This document shows positions 19,224-27,287 of a stretch of DNA of 39,677 bases, piece after piece. Both the position numbers and the translations under genes were made by a program. The stretch's first letter is position 1, and the number at the start of each line of letters is the position of its first letter. The stretch is from JAWLCG01 sp041687295 (lineage in GTDB: Bacteria; Planctomycetota; Phycisphaerae; SM23-33; FEN-1343): contig JAWLCG010000005.1 in assembly GCA_041687295.1 (NCBI GenBank), positions 1-39,677 of the forward strand, given 5' to 3'. Below the pieces are notes generated by a model. That model made no database searches. It saw nothing but the letters and a program-made list of their open reading frames with translations, and was not told the origin of the DNA.

Positions 19224-20990
19224 ATGAACTTCCGTCAGCAACTCGAGCAGCGGATCTCGGCCGCGCTGTCGGCCGCCGCGGGCAGCGATGCGCCGCTGCC
19301 GGCCATTGTCAAGCCGGCCGGCAATCCCAAGTTCGGCGACTACCAGGCCAATGGCGTGATGGCCGCCGCCAAGGCCGCCCGCACCAACCCCCGCGCCCTG
19401 GCCGAGCAGGTGCTGGCTCGCCTGGACCTGAGCGACCTGGCCGAGACCGTCGAGGTGGCCGGGCCGGGCTTCCTCAATATCGCCCTGTCGCGCGAGACGC
19501 TCCGGCGCGAGACCGCCCGCGCCGCCGACGACCCGCGCCTCGACGTCGCCCCGGTCGCCGACCCGCAGACCGTCGTGGTCGACTACTCCGCGCCCAACCT
19601 GGCCAAGGAGATGCACGTCGGCCACCTCCGCAGCACGATCATCGGCGACGCCCTGGCACGGACGCTGGAGTTCCTCGGCCACCGCGTCGTCCGCCAGAAC
19701 CACGTGGGGGACTGGGGCACGCAGTTCGGCATGCTGGTGGCGTATGAGAGTGAGGTCATCCGAGAGCAAGGGCTGGCTGATCTGGAATCAGGGCAGACTC
19801 GGATGCGCTACCCCCACATCCCCGACATGGAGGAGTTCTACCGCCAGGCCAAGCAGCGCTACGACGCCGACCCGGATTTCGCTGAGAAGGCCCGCGAGTA
19901 CGTCGTACGCCTCCAGGGCGGGGATCGGAGGGTTTTGCAGTACTGGGAAGTGGTCAGGGAGCAGTCGCTCCGCCACGCGAAGGAGGTCTACGCCGCGCTC
20001 AACGTCAGCCTGACCGATGGCGACATCCGCGGGGAGAGCGCCTACAACGACGACCTGTCCCGCGTGGTGGCCGATCTGGAAAAGGCCGGCCTGCTGACGA
20101 CCAGCGAGGGCGCCCGGTGCGTCTTCCTCGACGAGTTCAAGGGCAAGGAGGGCGAGCCGCTGCCGGTGATCGTGCAGAAGAGCGACGGCGGCTACCTCTA
20201 TGCCACGACCGACCTGGCCGCCCTGCGCTACCGGGCCGGCGTGCTGCACGCTGACCGGGTGCTCTACCTGATCGACTCGCGGCAGGCGTTGCACCTGGCG
20301 CAGGTCTTCGCGGTGGGGCGCAAGGCGGGCTTCGTGCCGGAGCCGATCTCGCTGGAGCACATCGCCTTCGGCACGATGCAGGACGAGAGCGGTCGGCCCT
20401 TCAAGACGCGTACCGGCGGGACGGTCAAGCTGATGGACCTGCTCAACGAGGCTATCGAGCGGGCCTTCGCCGTCGTCGCCGAGAAGAGCCCTGACCTGCC
20501 GGCCGAGCAACAGCAGAGCATCGCCCGAGCCGTCGGCATCGGCGCGGTCAAGTACGCCGACCTGGCGATGGATCGCACGAGCGACTACAAGTTCAGCTTC
20601 GACCGCATGCTGAGCCTGCAGGGCAACACGGCCCCTTACATGCAGTACGCCTACGCGCGGGTCCGCAGCATCTTCCGCAAGGGCCAGCAGGAGGCCGGCG
20701 AACTGACGGGCGGCATCGAACTGGCCGAGCCGGCCGAGCGAGAGCTGGCCGTGCGGATCCTGCGGCTGGAGGAGGTTCTCGCGGCCGTGGCCAGCGAGTG
20801 CAAGCCCAACATTCTCACCGGCTACCTGTTCGAGCTGGCGACGGCCTTCAGCACGTTCTACGAGAGCTGCCCGGTGCTCAAGACCGAGCCCGCCCTTCGC
20901 GCCAGCCGGCTGCGCCTGTGCGACCTGACCGCCCGCGTCATCGCCCGCGGCCTGGAACTGCTGGGCATCGAGGTGATCGAGCAGATGTAG
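19224..20990 (+). CDS. argS: Arginyl-tRNA synthetase
   Basis: Charges tRNA-Arg with arginine in the cytoplasm. At 588 residues it has normal length for bacterial ArgRS. The N-terminal Add-1 domain includes GNPKFGDYQANG. The class I catalytic core follows with the ArgRS form of the HIGH motif in SAPNLAKEMHVGHLRST near residues 125-140, then RQNHVGDWGTQFGML. As in many ArgRS there is no canonical KMSKS; FKTRTGGTVKL occupies that place. The C-terminal anticodon-binding helical domain contains YMQYAYARVRSI and ends LELLGIEVIEQM. The upstream sequence has only a weak ribosome-binding site (AAGG). The gene is bracketed by identical inverted REP-like repeats. Confidence 0.96.
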   Translation: MNFRQQLEQRISAALSAAAGSDAPLPAIVKPAGNPKFGDYQANGVMAAAKAARTNPRALAEQVLARLDLSDLAETVEVAGPGFLNIALSRETLRRETARAADDPRLDVAPVADPQTVVVDYSAPNLAKEMHVGHLRSTIIGDALARTLEFLGHRVVRQNHVGDWGTQFGMLVAYESEVIREQGLADLESGQTRMRYPHIPDMEEFYRQAKQRYDADPDFAEKAREYVVRLQGGDRRVLQYWEVVREQSLRHAKEVYAALNVSLTDGDIRGESAYNDDLSRVVADLEKAGLLTTSEGARCVFLDEFKGKEGEPLPVIVQKSDGGYLYATTDLAALRYRAGVLHADRVLYLIDSRQALHLAQVFAVGRKAGFVPEPISLEHIAFGTMQDESGRPFKTRTGGTVKLMDLLNEAIERAFAVVAEKSPDLPAEQQQSIARAVGIGAVKYADLAMDRTSDYKFSFDRMLSLQGNTAPYMQYAYARVRSIFRKGQQEAGELTGGIELAEPAERELAVRILRLEEVLAAVASECKPNILTGYLFELATAFSTFYESCPVLKTEPALRASRLRLCDLTARVIARGLELLGIEVIEQM

Positions 20991-21032
20991 ACTGGGCCCG
21001 GGCCCGCAGGCCCCGGCCCGCCCACCGGCGAC

Positions 21033-21067
21033 ATCGTGCCGGGCCTCGCTGCGCTCGACCCGGCCTA
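21033..21067 (-). repeat. REP-like palindrome, right of argS
   Basis: A 35-base exact inverted copy of 19045-19079, read TAGGCCGGGTCGAGCG on the minus strand. Here the leading base gives ATAG rather than GTAG. Confidence 0.8.
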
Positions 21068-21071
21068 TGAG

Positions 21072-21096
21072 TTAACCAATCAACCAATCAACCAAT
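21072..21096 (-). repeat. Octamer repeat TTGGTTGA/TTGGTTAA
   Basis: Three 8-base units on the minus strand (TTGGTTGA twice, then TTGGTTAA) lie 21 bases after the stop of the last pilus gene and abut a REP-like element. The 8-base period puts TGA or TAA in all three frames. Confidence 0.7.
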
Positions 21097-21117
21097 TTAC
21101 CCATCCCCCCTCTTTCC

Positions 21118-21642
21118 CTACCACTCCATGTTCCGCCGGATGTTCGTGCTGGCGGTGATGGCCTGGCGATTGTCGCCGACCTGCAGATCCAGCCGGGCGG
21201 AGATGCTCTTGGTGCAGGCGTTCCCGTCGCTGTCGGTACCGGTCCTGCGGGTGACCCAGAAGGTGTTGATGACCACTTCGTCGCCGTCGCCAAGGATGGC
21301 ATAGCGCTGCGGCGTGCCGCCGACGGTCCGCGAGTAGTAGAGCACGCCGTTTTCGAGGAAGTACTGCGTCATCTGAACGCCGCTGCCGTCGTCGGGCGGC
21401 AGGATGGCGACGCTGGTGCTGGTCGTCGAGACGTCGACCGAGCGGCGGACCTCGTCGATCATCCGGTGCAGCACGAGCCGGCCAGCCTGCGTGGCGGCGG
21501 CGATGTCCTGGTTCTCGTTCACGTTCTCCAGGGCGGCGTGGAAGGCCACCGCCACGCTCGTCAGCAGCATGGCGGTGATCGCCAGTGAGATCAGCAGCTC
21601 CACCAGGCCCAGGCCCGTTCGCGTGTGGGGTATGGGGGTCAT
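21118..21642 (-). CDS. Type IV prepilin-like protein (GspJ/PilW-like)
   Basis: A 174-residue minor pilin or pseudopilin, the last gene of the pilus operon. The N-terminus has a prepilin cleavage site followed by a hydrophobic helix: G-LGLVELLISLAITAMLLTS, with Glu at +5 but Leu rather than Phe at +1. The remainder (QAGRLVLHRMIDEVRRSVDV, then beta-rich sequence with YFLENGVLYYSR) resembles GspJ/PilW proteins, which help start pilus assembly and sit at the tip. Its ATG overlaps the stop of the PilX-like gene by four bases (ATGA), so translation is coupled. Which minor pilin it equals in well-studied systems cannot be settled from sequence alone. Confidence 0.8.
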   Translation of the reverse strand: MTPIPHTRTGLGLVELLISLAITAMLLTSVAVAFHAALENVNENQDIAAATQAGRLVLHRMIDEVRRSVDVSTTSTSVAILPPDDGSGVQMTQYFLENGVLYYSRTVGGTPQRYAILGDGDEVVINTFWVTRRTGTDSDGNACTKSISARLDLQVGDNRQAITASTNIRRNMEW

Positions 21643-23045
21643 TGCGTGAGCACCTCGCGGTAGCTGTCCGGGTCGGGCACCAGGCGGACGGGGTTGATGA
21701 AGCCCGGCGGCGTTCCGGTGTAGTAGCTCTTGTCGATCATCACGTGGCTGGAGCCCCAGAGCTTGAACTCCGTGTCGCCGTAGCAGATGATCGGCCCGCG
21801 GACCACGCCGCCGGAGTTGCCGGTCATCTCGATCTGGTGGGCGGCGATGGCGCCGTTGAGCGTCGTGAAGTTGCCCGAGAAATCCACCCCGAAGCCCGGC
21901 GCCAGGATCATCGTGCCGGGCATCTGGCGCAGCTCGTGGAACTGCGGCTCGTCGGGTAGGCTCTCGACGCCCTGGGCCTCGGCGCTGCCATTGAAGATCA
22001 GCGTGTTGCTGGTGTAACCGGTGGGGCCCGCATCGTCAGTCACGATAACGCCCTGGATCAGGCAGTTGCCGTTGAACTTCACCTGGTTGGGCTGCTCGAT
22101 GTGCAGCACGCCGCGGATGACGACGTTGCTGTTGAACGTCGGGTTGGCCCCGGCCGGGATGCGGACATTCTCTAGGATGGTGTCACTGTCGATCTTGCCT
22201 GAGCTGGGGAAGGTGTTGGTCACGAAGCGGGTATAGATCGAGGTATCGATCTCGGGGAAGCCCGGGTCGCCCACACCCACGTGGATGTGGTCGGGAAACT
22301 CGCTGCGGTCGCTGGTGCCGGCGATGGTGGGGGTGCCGGTGATGCTGACGTAGCTGTTAGGGTTGGAGGTGAAGATGTCGCCGGACAGCACGCTGTTGCC
22401 GCTGATGGCGACGGCCTCGAGATCGGTGTACGTGGCCGAGAGGATGTTTGCCTCGCTGCCACGGTTCCATCCGATCAGCGTACCGTCGCCGCCGACGAGG
22501 ATCTTGCCCTTGCTGGCGACGCCGTAGTCGAAGATGACCGAGATCACCGACTCGGGCTCGACCTCGACGACGAGGCCCCGCCCAACGCCGAGGAAGTCGC
22601 CGGTGACGCGGACCCACAGGTTGCCCGAGGCGGCCTGGCCGATCTGGGCGTTGAAGGCCTGGCGCCCGCCGGCCTGGATCTGCGGCAGCGTGATCGTCGC
22701 CCCGTCGAAGCTCACCGTCCCTCCGCCCAGCACCGTCGAGCCGTCCAGCCGAGAGGCCAGCCGAGCGTGCACGGCCGCCAACAGGCCGTTACGGGCCTCG
22801 TCCGGCGGGATCCGCAGATCGTGCAGCAGCATCAGGACGTACTGCAGGCCGCTCTCGGCGGCCAGGCGGGCCGAGACGGTCTTGCGGCTGGAGTCGGCGT
22901 GCCGCAGGTTATTGGTGGTGGCTGCATTGAAGGCCATCGCCAGCGTCGCAAATAGCGACAGGAAGATCATAACGATGATGACCGTGCTGCCGCGATTCCG
23001 CGGCCCGCGAGGCATCCGTGCGTCCAGGGCGGTTGAAGTAGACAT
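21639..23045 (-). CDS. PilX-like pilus protein with beta-solenoid-like C-terminal region (second copy)
   Basis: I chose the ATG at 23045 (MSTSTALDARMPRG), which has AAGGAG seven bases upstream; 468 residues. The N-terminus is PilX-like: a basic stretch, STVIIVMIFLSLFATLAMAF as membrane helix, then ADSSRKTVSARLAAESGLQY. There is no GFTLxE site. From about residue 170 the chain is rich in short strands with Gly/Asn turns (ISGNSVLSGDIF, FNGNCLIQGVIV, VDFSGNFTTLNGAIAA, MTGNSGGVVRGPIICY), which suggests a beta-solenoid. It is clearly paralogous to the gene immediately upstream. Probably a large minor pilin or pilus-associated adhesin. Overlaps the next gene by four bases. Confidence 0.75.
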   Translation of the reverse strand: MSTSTALDARMPRGPRNRGSTVIIVMIFLSLFATLAMAFNAATTNNLRHADSSRKTVSARLAAESGLQYVLMLLHDLRIPPDEARNGLLAAVHARLASRLDGSTVLGGGTVSFDGATITLPQIQAGGRQAFNAQIGQAASGNLWVRVTGDFLGVGRGLVVEVEPESVISVIFDYGVASKGKILVGGDGTLIGWNRGSEANILSATYTDLEAVAISGNSVLSGDIFTSNPNSYVSITGTPTIAGTSDRSEFPDHIHVGVGDPGFPEIDTSIYTRFVTNTFPSSGKIDSDTILENVRIPAGANPTFNSNVVIRGVLHIEQPNQVKFNGNCLIQGVIVTDDAGPTGYTSNTLIFNGSAEAQGVESLPDEPQFHELRQMPGTMILAPGFGVDFSGNFTTLNGAIAAHQIEMTGNSGGVVRGPIICYGDTEFKLWGSSHVMIDKSYYTGTPPGFINPVRLVPDPDSYREVLTQ

Positions 23046-23059
23046 CCGAGTCTCCTTAC

Positions 23060-24448
23060 TCAATACTCGGTGTACGAGTCGGGCACGGCCGCCAAACGAA
23101 CAGGGCGGCAGAAGCCCGGGGGCGTCCGGTCGTACCGGCTGCGGTCGATCCGGAAGTGGCTGTTGCCGGTCAGGCTGAAGTCGGTGTCGCTGTAGCAGAT
23201 GATCGGCCCGGCCACCGTGCCGCCGGCGTTGCCGACGAAGCGGAACTCGTCGGCGGCCATGGCCCCGTTGACCGTGCCGAAGTTGCCCGAGAAGTCCACG
23301 CCGAACCCCGGCGCCAGCAGGAACGAGCCGGGCATCTGCCGCAGCTGGCTGAACTGCGGCTGGTTGGGCAGGTTCTCCACGCCGGTGGTGCTCATGTTGC
23401 CGGTGAAGCGGATGGCGTTGTCGGCGGTGGCCCCGTCGCCGGCGTCCTCGGTGACGACCACGCCGGTGAGGTTCAGGTTGCCCGTGAAGGTCACTGTGTT
23501 GGGGCTCTCGATGTAGACCACGCCGCGGATGGTGACGTTGCCCGAGAAGTTGGGGTTCGTGCCGGCCCGGATGCGGATGTTCTCGAAGCTGACGTTGCCG
23601 TTGGTCTTGGTCGAGCTGTCGATGATGGTAGTGGCGTAGGGCTCGAAGATCGTCGGATCGACCTCTGGGAACTCCACCTCGCCGACGCCTACGTGGATAT
23701 GCTCCAGCATTTCGTTGAAGCTCGAGGTTCCGCCGATGCTGGGGTTGCCGGTGATCGTGACGTAGCTGTTGGGGTTGGAGGTCGAGATGTCGCCGCCGAT
23801 GGTGACGTTGCCGGTGAGGCGGACGGCCTCGAGGTCGCTGTAGGTGGCCGAGAGGATGCTGGCTTCCCAGGGCTCGTTGACGCCGGTGATGCGGGCATTG
23901 CCGGTCATGCGGATGGGGCTGCGCGAGGCGACGCCGAAGTCGAACACGGCCGAGCGCCCCTCGCGGGCCTCGACGGCCAGGCCGAGGGTTTTGGCGGCGT
24001 CCTGGTGGGCGGCTGCGCAGACCACTTCAAGCTGGCCCTGGCCAGCCGAGCGGATGGTGACGCTGAAGGCACGCCCGTCGTCGGCGATGGGGATCGCCGG
24101 CAGGGTGATCGTCGAGCCGTCGAACTGCACGGTGCCGCCGCCGAGGTTGGGCGTGCCGTTCATCTCGGCGGCCAGTCGGCTGGCGACGGCGGGCAAAGGA
24201 GCCGTCGCGGCGTCCGCATCGAGTTCCATCGCGCGGAGCCGGCCCACCATGTAGGCCAGGCCGCTCTCGGCCACCAGGCGGGCCTGGCTGGCATTGCGCG
24301 TGGAGTCGGCCACGCGGAGGTTCATGCCCGTAGCGCTGCTGAAGGCGATGGCCAGCGTGGCGAACAGGGCCAGGAACACCATCGTCAGGATCAGCACGCT
24401 GCCCTGGCTCCGCGGCCGCCTCCGTGCGGTCGGGTCGGTGTTCATCAT
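23060..24448 (-). CDS. PilX-like pilus protein with beta-solenoid-like C-terminal region (first copy)
   Basis: The ATG at 24448 (MMNTDPTARRRPRSQG) follows GGGAGGG and overlaps the stop of the PilV-like gene; 462 residues. A second ATG at 24445 is equally possible. The N-terminal helix is SVLILTMVFLALFATLAIAF, followed by ADSTRNASQARLVAESGLAY as in PilX proteins. The C-terminal region carries about ten Gly-Asn turns in a regular setting (MTGNARITG, LTGNVTIGG, ITGNPSIGG, FSGNVTIRG, FTGNLNLTG, FTGNMSTTG, FSGNFGTVNG, LTGNSHFRI), a strong sign of a beta-solenoid. GPIICYSDTDF and the APGFGVDFSGN block are shared with the downstream copy. The function is inferred: minor pilin, tip protein or adhesin. 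Confidence 0.75.
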   Translation of the reverse strand: MMNTDPTARRRPRSQGSVLILTMVFLALFATLAIAFSSATGMNLRVADSTRNASQARLVAESGLAYMVGRLRAMELDADAATAPLPAVASRLAAEMNGTPNLGGGTVQFDGSTITLPAIPIADDGRAFSVTIRSAGQGQLEVVCAAAHQDAAKTLGLAVEAREGRSAVFDFGVASRSPIRMTGNARITGVNEPWEASILSATYSDLEAVRLTGNVTIGGDISTSNPNSYVTITGNPSIGGTSSFNEMLEHIHVGVGEVEFPEVDPTIFEPYATTIIDSSTKTNGNVSFENIRIRAGTNPNFSGNVTIRGVVYIESPNTVTFTGNLNLTGVVVTEDAGDGATADNAIRFTGNMSTTGVENLPNQPQFSQLRQMPGSFLLAPGFGVDFSGNFGTVNGAMAADEFRFVGNAGGTVAGPIICYSDTDFSLTGNSHFRIDRSRYDRTPPGFCRPVRLAAVPDSYTEY

Positions 24449-24945
24449 GTTCCCTCCCGGTCTGTCACGAGCCAGTCGGTCTGCAGGACTTCCTCGCCCT
24501 TGAACTTCACGGTGACCTTGACGTTGATGACCGGGCTGGTGCCCGGCGTGACGACAGAGCGGAGGTCGTCGGGGTCGCGCCATTCCAGGTCGATGGTCTG
24601 GCTCCAGCCGGTCAGGCCGTTGATGGCGTAGCCCTGGGCGTCGCGCGGCGGGCTGTAGGTCACGCCCATCAGGTCGTCCAGGTCGTCCACGAAAGTCTGC
24701 GGGCTGGTGCCGTCGGGCCCCGGCGGGTTGTTCTGGTCGGCCGGGTCCGGGTCGCGGAAGGGCAGGCGCAGCGTCCACTCGCGGATCTCCTGGGCCAGGA
24801 AAACCGCCTGCGTGATGTTCCGCCCCTGGCGGTTGACTCGCGTGCCGGCCGCCATGCTGTGCATGAGCGCCAGGATGCCGATGCCGACCACCGCGGTCGT
24901 CAGGGCCGCCTCGATCAGGGTAAAACCGGATTGTCGTTGCCGCAT
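24445..24945 (-). CDS. PilV-like type IV prepilin
   Basis: A 166-residue protein with a textbook class-III signal: MRQRQSG cleaved before FTLIEAALTTAVVGIGILAL, with Phe at +1 and Glu at +5. The rest includes AVFLAQEIREWTLRLPF and a C-terminal beta region (VINVKVTVKFKGEEVLQTDW), as in PilV/GspI minor pilins. A strong AGGAGGG site precedes the ATG. The globular part is short and Pro/Asp-rich at residues of about 60-80. It needs prepilin peptidase (PilD), which is not in the window. It could also be called a GspI- or FimT-like pseudopilin. Confidence 0.85.
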   Translation of the reverse strand: MRQRQSGFTLIEAALTTAVVGIGILALMHSMAAGTRVNRQGRNITQAVFLAQEIREWTLRLPFRDPDPADQNNPPGPDGTSPQTFVDDLDDLMGVTYSPPRDAQGYAINGLTGWSQTIDLEWRDPDDLRSVVTPGTSPVINVKVTVKFKGEEVLQTDWLVTDREGT

Positions 24946-24971
24946 TGCCGCCCTCCTTGCCGGCCTGGCGG

Positions 24972-26198
24972 CTACTTCACCAGGCTTGAGAGCTTGAAGA
25001 TCGGCAGGATGATGCTCATCGCGATGAAGCCCACGACGAGACCCATGATGACGATCATCAGCGGTTCGATCATGGCGGTAACCGTCTTGATCGTGTTCCG
25101 CAGCTCCTGAGAGTAGAACTCGCTGATGTCCCGCAGGACCTCACCGAGCTTGCCGGATTCCTCGCCGGCGCTGATCATCTGTACGACGTTTTTGGGCATC
25201 AGCCGCATCCGTGCCAACGGCTGGCAGATCTTCTTGCCCTGTTTGACGGCGGAATGGACCTGCACCCACATGTTCCGGAAGAGCACGTTGCCTGAGACCT
25301 CGGCTGTGATGGATATCGTGTCCAGCATGGGCACGCCCGCGTTGACCAGCTCGCCCATGGTGTGCAGGCCCCGGGTGATGTACATCGCACGGAACATCCG
25401 CTTGAAGATGGGCAGCTTGAGCTTGGTGGCATCCCACCAGGCCCGCCCGCTGTCGGTGCGGATGAAGTACAGGAAGCCCCAGATGCCCGCGCCCAGCCCG
25501 CCGATGCAGACGTACCACCGCATCCGCAGGAAGTCGCTGATGGCCAGCAGCGCCTTGGTCGGCGTGGGCAGCAGCGCCTCCTTGCCCTGGAAGATCGTCG
25601 TGAAGCGGGGCAGCACGAAGGTCAGCAGGAAGATGGTGGTCGAGACGGCCATGAAGGCGATGATGGCCGGGTAGACCATCGCGCCGCGGACCATGTTGCG
25701 GGTCTCGACCTGCTGGGCGAGGTAGTCGCCGATCCGTTCGAGCATGTCGCCGAAGTTGCCCGAGAGCTCCGAGGCCCGCACCATGTTGATGTAGAGCGGG
25801 CTGAAGATCTTCTTGTGGCGGGCCAAGGCGTCGCTGAAGGGCTTGCCGCTCTCGACGTCGAGCTTGATCTGCTGGACGACCCGGCGGAACTTCTCGTTCT
25901 CGACCTGGTCGGCGATGCCATCGATGGCGCTGCGGATGTTGATGCCCGCGCGGATCATGACGGCCAACTGGCTGGTGAAGTTCAGCACGTCCTTGAGGCC
26001 CGGGCCCAGCTGGAAGCTGATGCTGCCGAGCTTCTGTGCGGCCGAGGCCTGTGCGCCACCGCTGACGGCAATCAGGCCCAGGACGTAGTGCCCGTTGGCG
26101 CGGAGGCTGGCGCTGGCGGCGCCGACGCTGTCGGCCTCGATGACGCCACTGGCCATGGCGCCGCCGGCCTGCCGGATTTCGTACTTATAGTGCGGCAT
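24972..26198 (-). CDS. pilC: Type IV pilus/type II secretion inner-membrane platform protein (PilC/GspF)
   Basis: The polytopic platform protein that connects cytoplasmic motor ATPases to pilus assembly. The length of 408 residues is normal. Two repeated T2SSF domains are visible: residues of about 70-195 (LNFTSQLAVMIRAGINIRSA ... VYPAIIAFMAVSTTIFLLTF) and about 275-400 (ALYITRGLHTMGELVNAGVP-like region, then ISAGEESGKLGEVLRDISEF). Membrane helices end each domain, the last being PLMIVIMGLVVGFIAMSIIL. GGGGAG-type bases precede the ATG. It follows pilT in the operon, with an 18-base gap. Confidence 0.93.
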   Translation of the reverse strand: MPHYKYEIRQAGGAMASGVIEADSVGAASASLRANGHYVLGLIAVSGGAQASAAQKLGSISFQLGPGLKDVLNFTSQLAVMIRAGINIRSAIDGIADQVENEKFRRVVQQIKLDVESGKPFSDALARHKKIFSPLYINMVRASELSGNFGDMLERIGDYLAQQVETRNMVRGAMVYPAIIAFMAVSTTIFLLTFVLPRFTTIFQGKEALLPTPTKALLAISDFLRMRWYVCIGGLGAGIWGFLYFIRTDSGRAWWDATKLKLPIFKRMFRAMYITRGLHTMGELVNAGVPMLDTISITAEVSGNVLFRNMWVQVHSAVKQGKKICQPLARMRLMPKNVVQMISAGEESGKLGEVLRDISEFYSQELRNTIKTVTAMIEPLMIVIMGLVVGFIAMSIILPIFKLSSLVK

Positions 26199-26217
26199 CC
26201 GCTGTTACTCCCCGGGT

Positions 26218-27276
26218 CTAGGCGCTGAGGGCCTGCTGGAGCTTGTCCGGCCGATTTGCGGCCGAGATGGCGTCTTCCCAACTGATCAGGCCGTTGAGGT
26301 AGAGCGCCTTGATCGAGTGGTCCAGCGTGGTCATTCCCAAAGCCCGGTTGGTCTCAATGATGTTGGGGATCTCGTAGATGCGGCTCTCGCGGATGCAGCT
26401 CCGCACGGCCGAGTTGCACACCATGATCTCGGTGGCGGGCACCATGCCGGGCTGGTCGGCGCGTTTGAAGAGCACCTGCGTGATGACCGCCTGCAGCGTG
26501 TTGGACAGCTGCGCCCGCACCTGGTTCTGCTGGGGGCCCGGGTACATGTCGATGATGCGCTCGACGGTCTGCGAGGCCGAGTTCGTGTGCAGCGTGCTGA
26601 GCACGAGGTGGCCGGTCTCGGCGGCGGTGATGGCGGCACTGGTGGTCTCGAGGTCTCGCATTTCGCCGACCAGGATGATGTCCGGGTCCTGGCGCAGCAC
26701 GTGGCGCAGACCGCTGGAGAAGCTCGGCACGTCCGAGCCGACCTCGCGCTGCTCAATGACGCAGCGGATGTTCTTGAGGTGGTACTCGATCGGATCCTCC
26801 AGCGTGATGACGTGGCGGGAGACCTTCTGGTTGATCGCGTTCATCATCGCCGCCAGCGTGGTCGACTTGCCCGAGCCGGTTTCACCGGTGACGAGGATCA
26901 GGCCGCGGGGCAGGTCGGTGAACTGGTGGATGGTCTCGGGCAGGTTGAGGCTCTCCAGCAGGGGCACCTTATCGGGGATGGCGCGGAAGGCGACCGCGAT
27001 GGTCTCTCGCTGGTAGTGGGCGTTGACGCGGAAGCGGGCCACGCCGGGCACTTCCGTGGAGAAGTCCAGGTCGCGCTGGCGGACGAACTGCTCGAAACGC
27101 TCCTGGCCGACCATCTCCAGGATCATCTGCTCGATGCCCTCGCCGGTGCAGATGGGGAAGTCGGTGGCCGTCAGTTCGGTGTGGACGCGGACCATCGGCG
27201 GCAGGCCCACGACGAGGTGGACGTCGCTGGAGTCGCTCTGGATGGCCATCTCGAGTATCTGTTGCAGCAGTGACAC
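26218..27276 (-). CDS. pilT: Pilus retraction ATPase PilT
   Basis: A hexameric cytoplasmic ATPase that disassembles the pilus and powers twitching. I chose GTG at 27276 (MSLLQQILEMAIQSDSSDVHL), eight bases after GGAG; an in-frame TTG two codons earlier lies too close to that site. The protein has 352 residues. Walker A is GETGSGKSTT, the Asp box is TLEDPIEY, Walker B is PDIILVGEMRD, and the His box is STLHTNSASQT. The retraction-specific AIRNLIRE motif appears as AVRSCIRE, which separates it from PilB. Only 11 bases separate it from pilB. Confidence 0.95.
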   Translation of the reverse strand: MSLLQQILEMAIQSDSSDVHLVVGLPPMVRVHTELTATDFPICTGEGIEQMILEMVGQERFEQFVRQRDLDFSTEVPGVARFRVNAHYQRETIAVAFRAIPDKVPLLESLNLPETIHQFTDLPRGLILVTGETGSGKSTTLAAMMNAINQKVSRHVITLEDPIEYHLKNIRCVIEQREVGSDVPSFSSGLRHVLRQDPDIILVGEMRDLETTSAAITAAETGHLVLSTLHTNSASQTVERIIDMYPGPQQNQVRAQLSNTLQAVITQVLFKRADQPGMVPATEIMVCNSAVRSCIRESRIYEIPNIIETNRALGMTTLDHSIKALYLNGLISWEDAISAANRPDKLQQALSA

Positions 27277-27287
27277 GGGCAACTCTC

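Noticed and set aside
21072..21096. Octamer array considered as a CRISPR or origin iteron
   Set aside because: Units are contiguous 8-mers with no spacers, only three copies, and no cas or replication genes are near.
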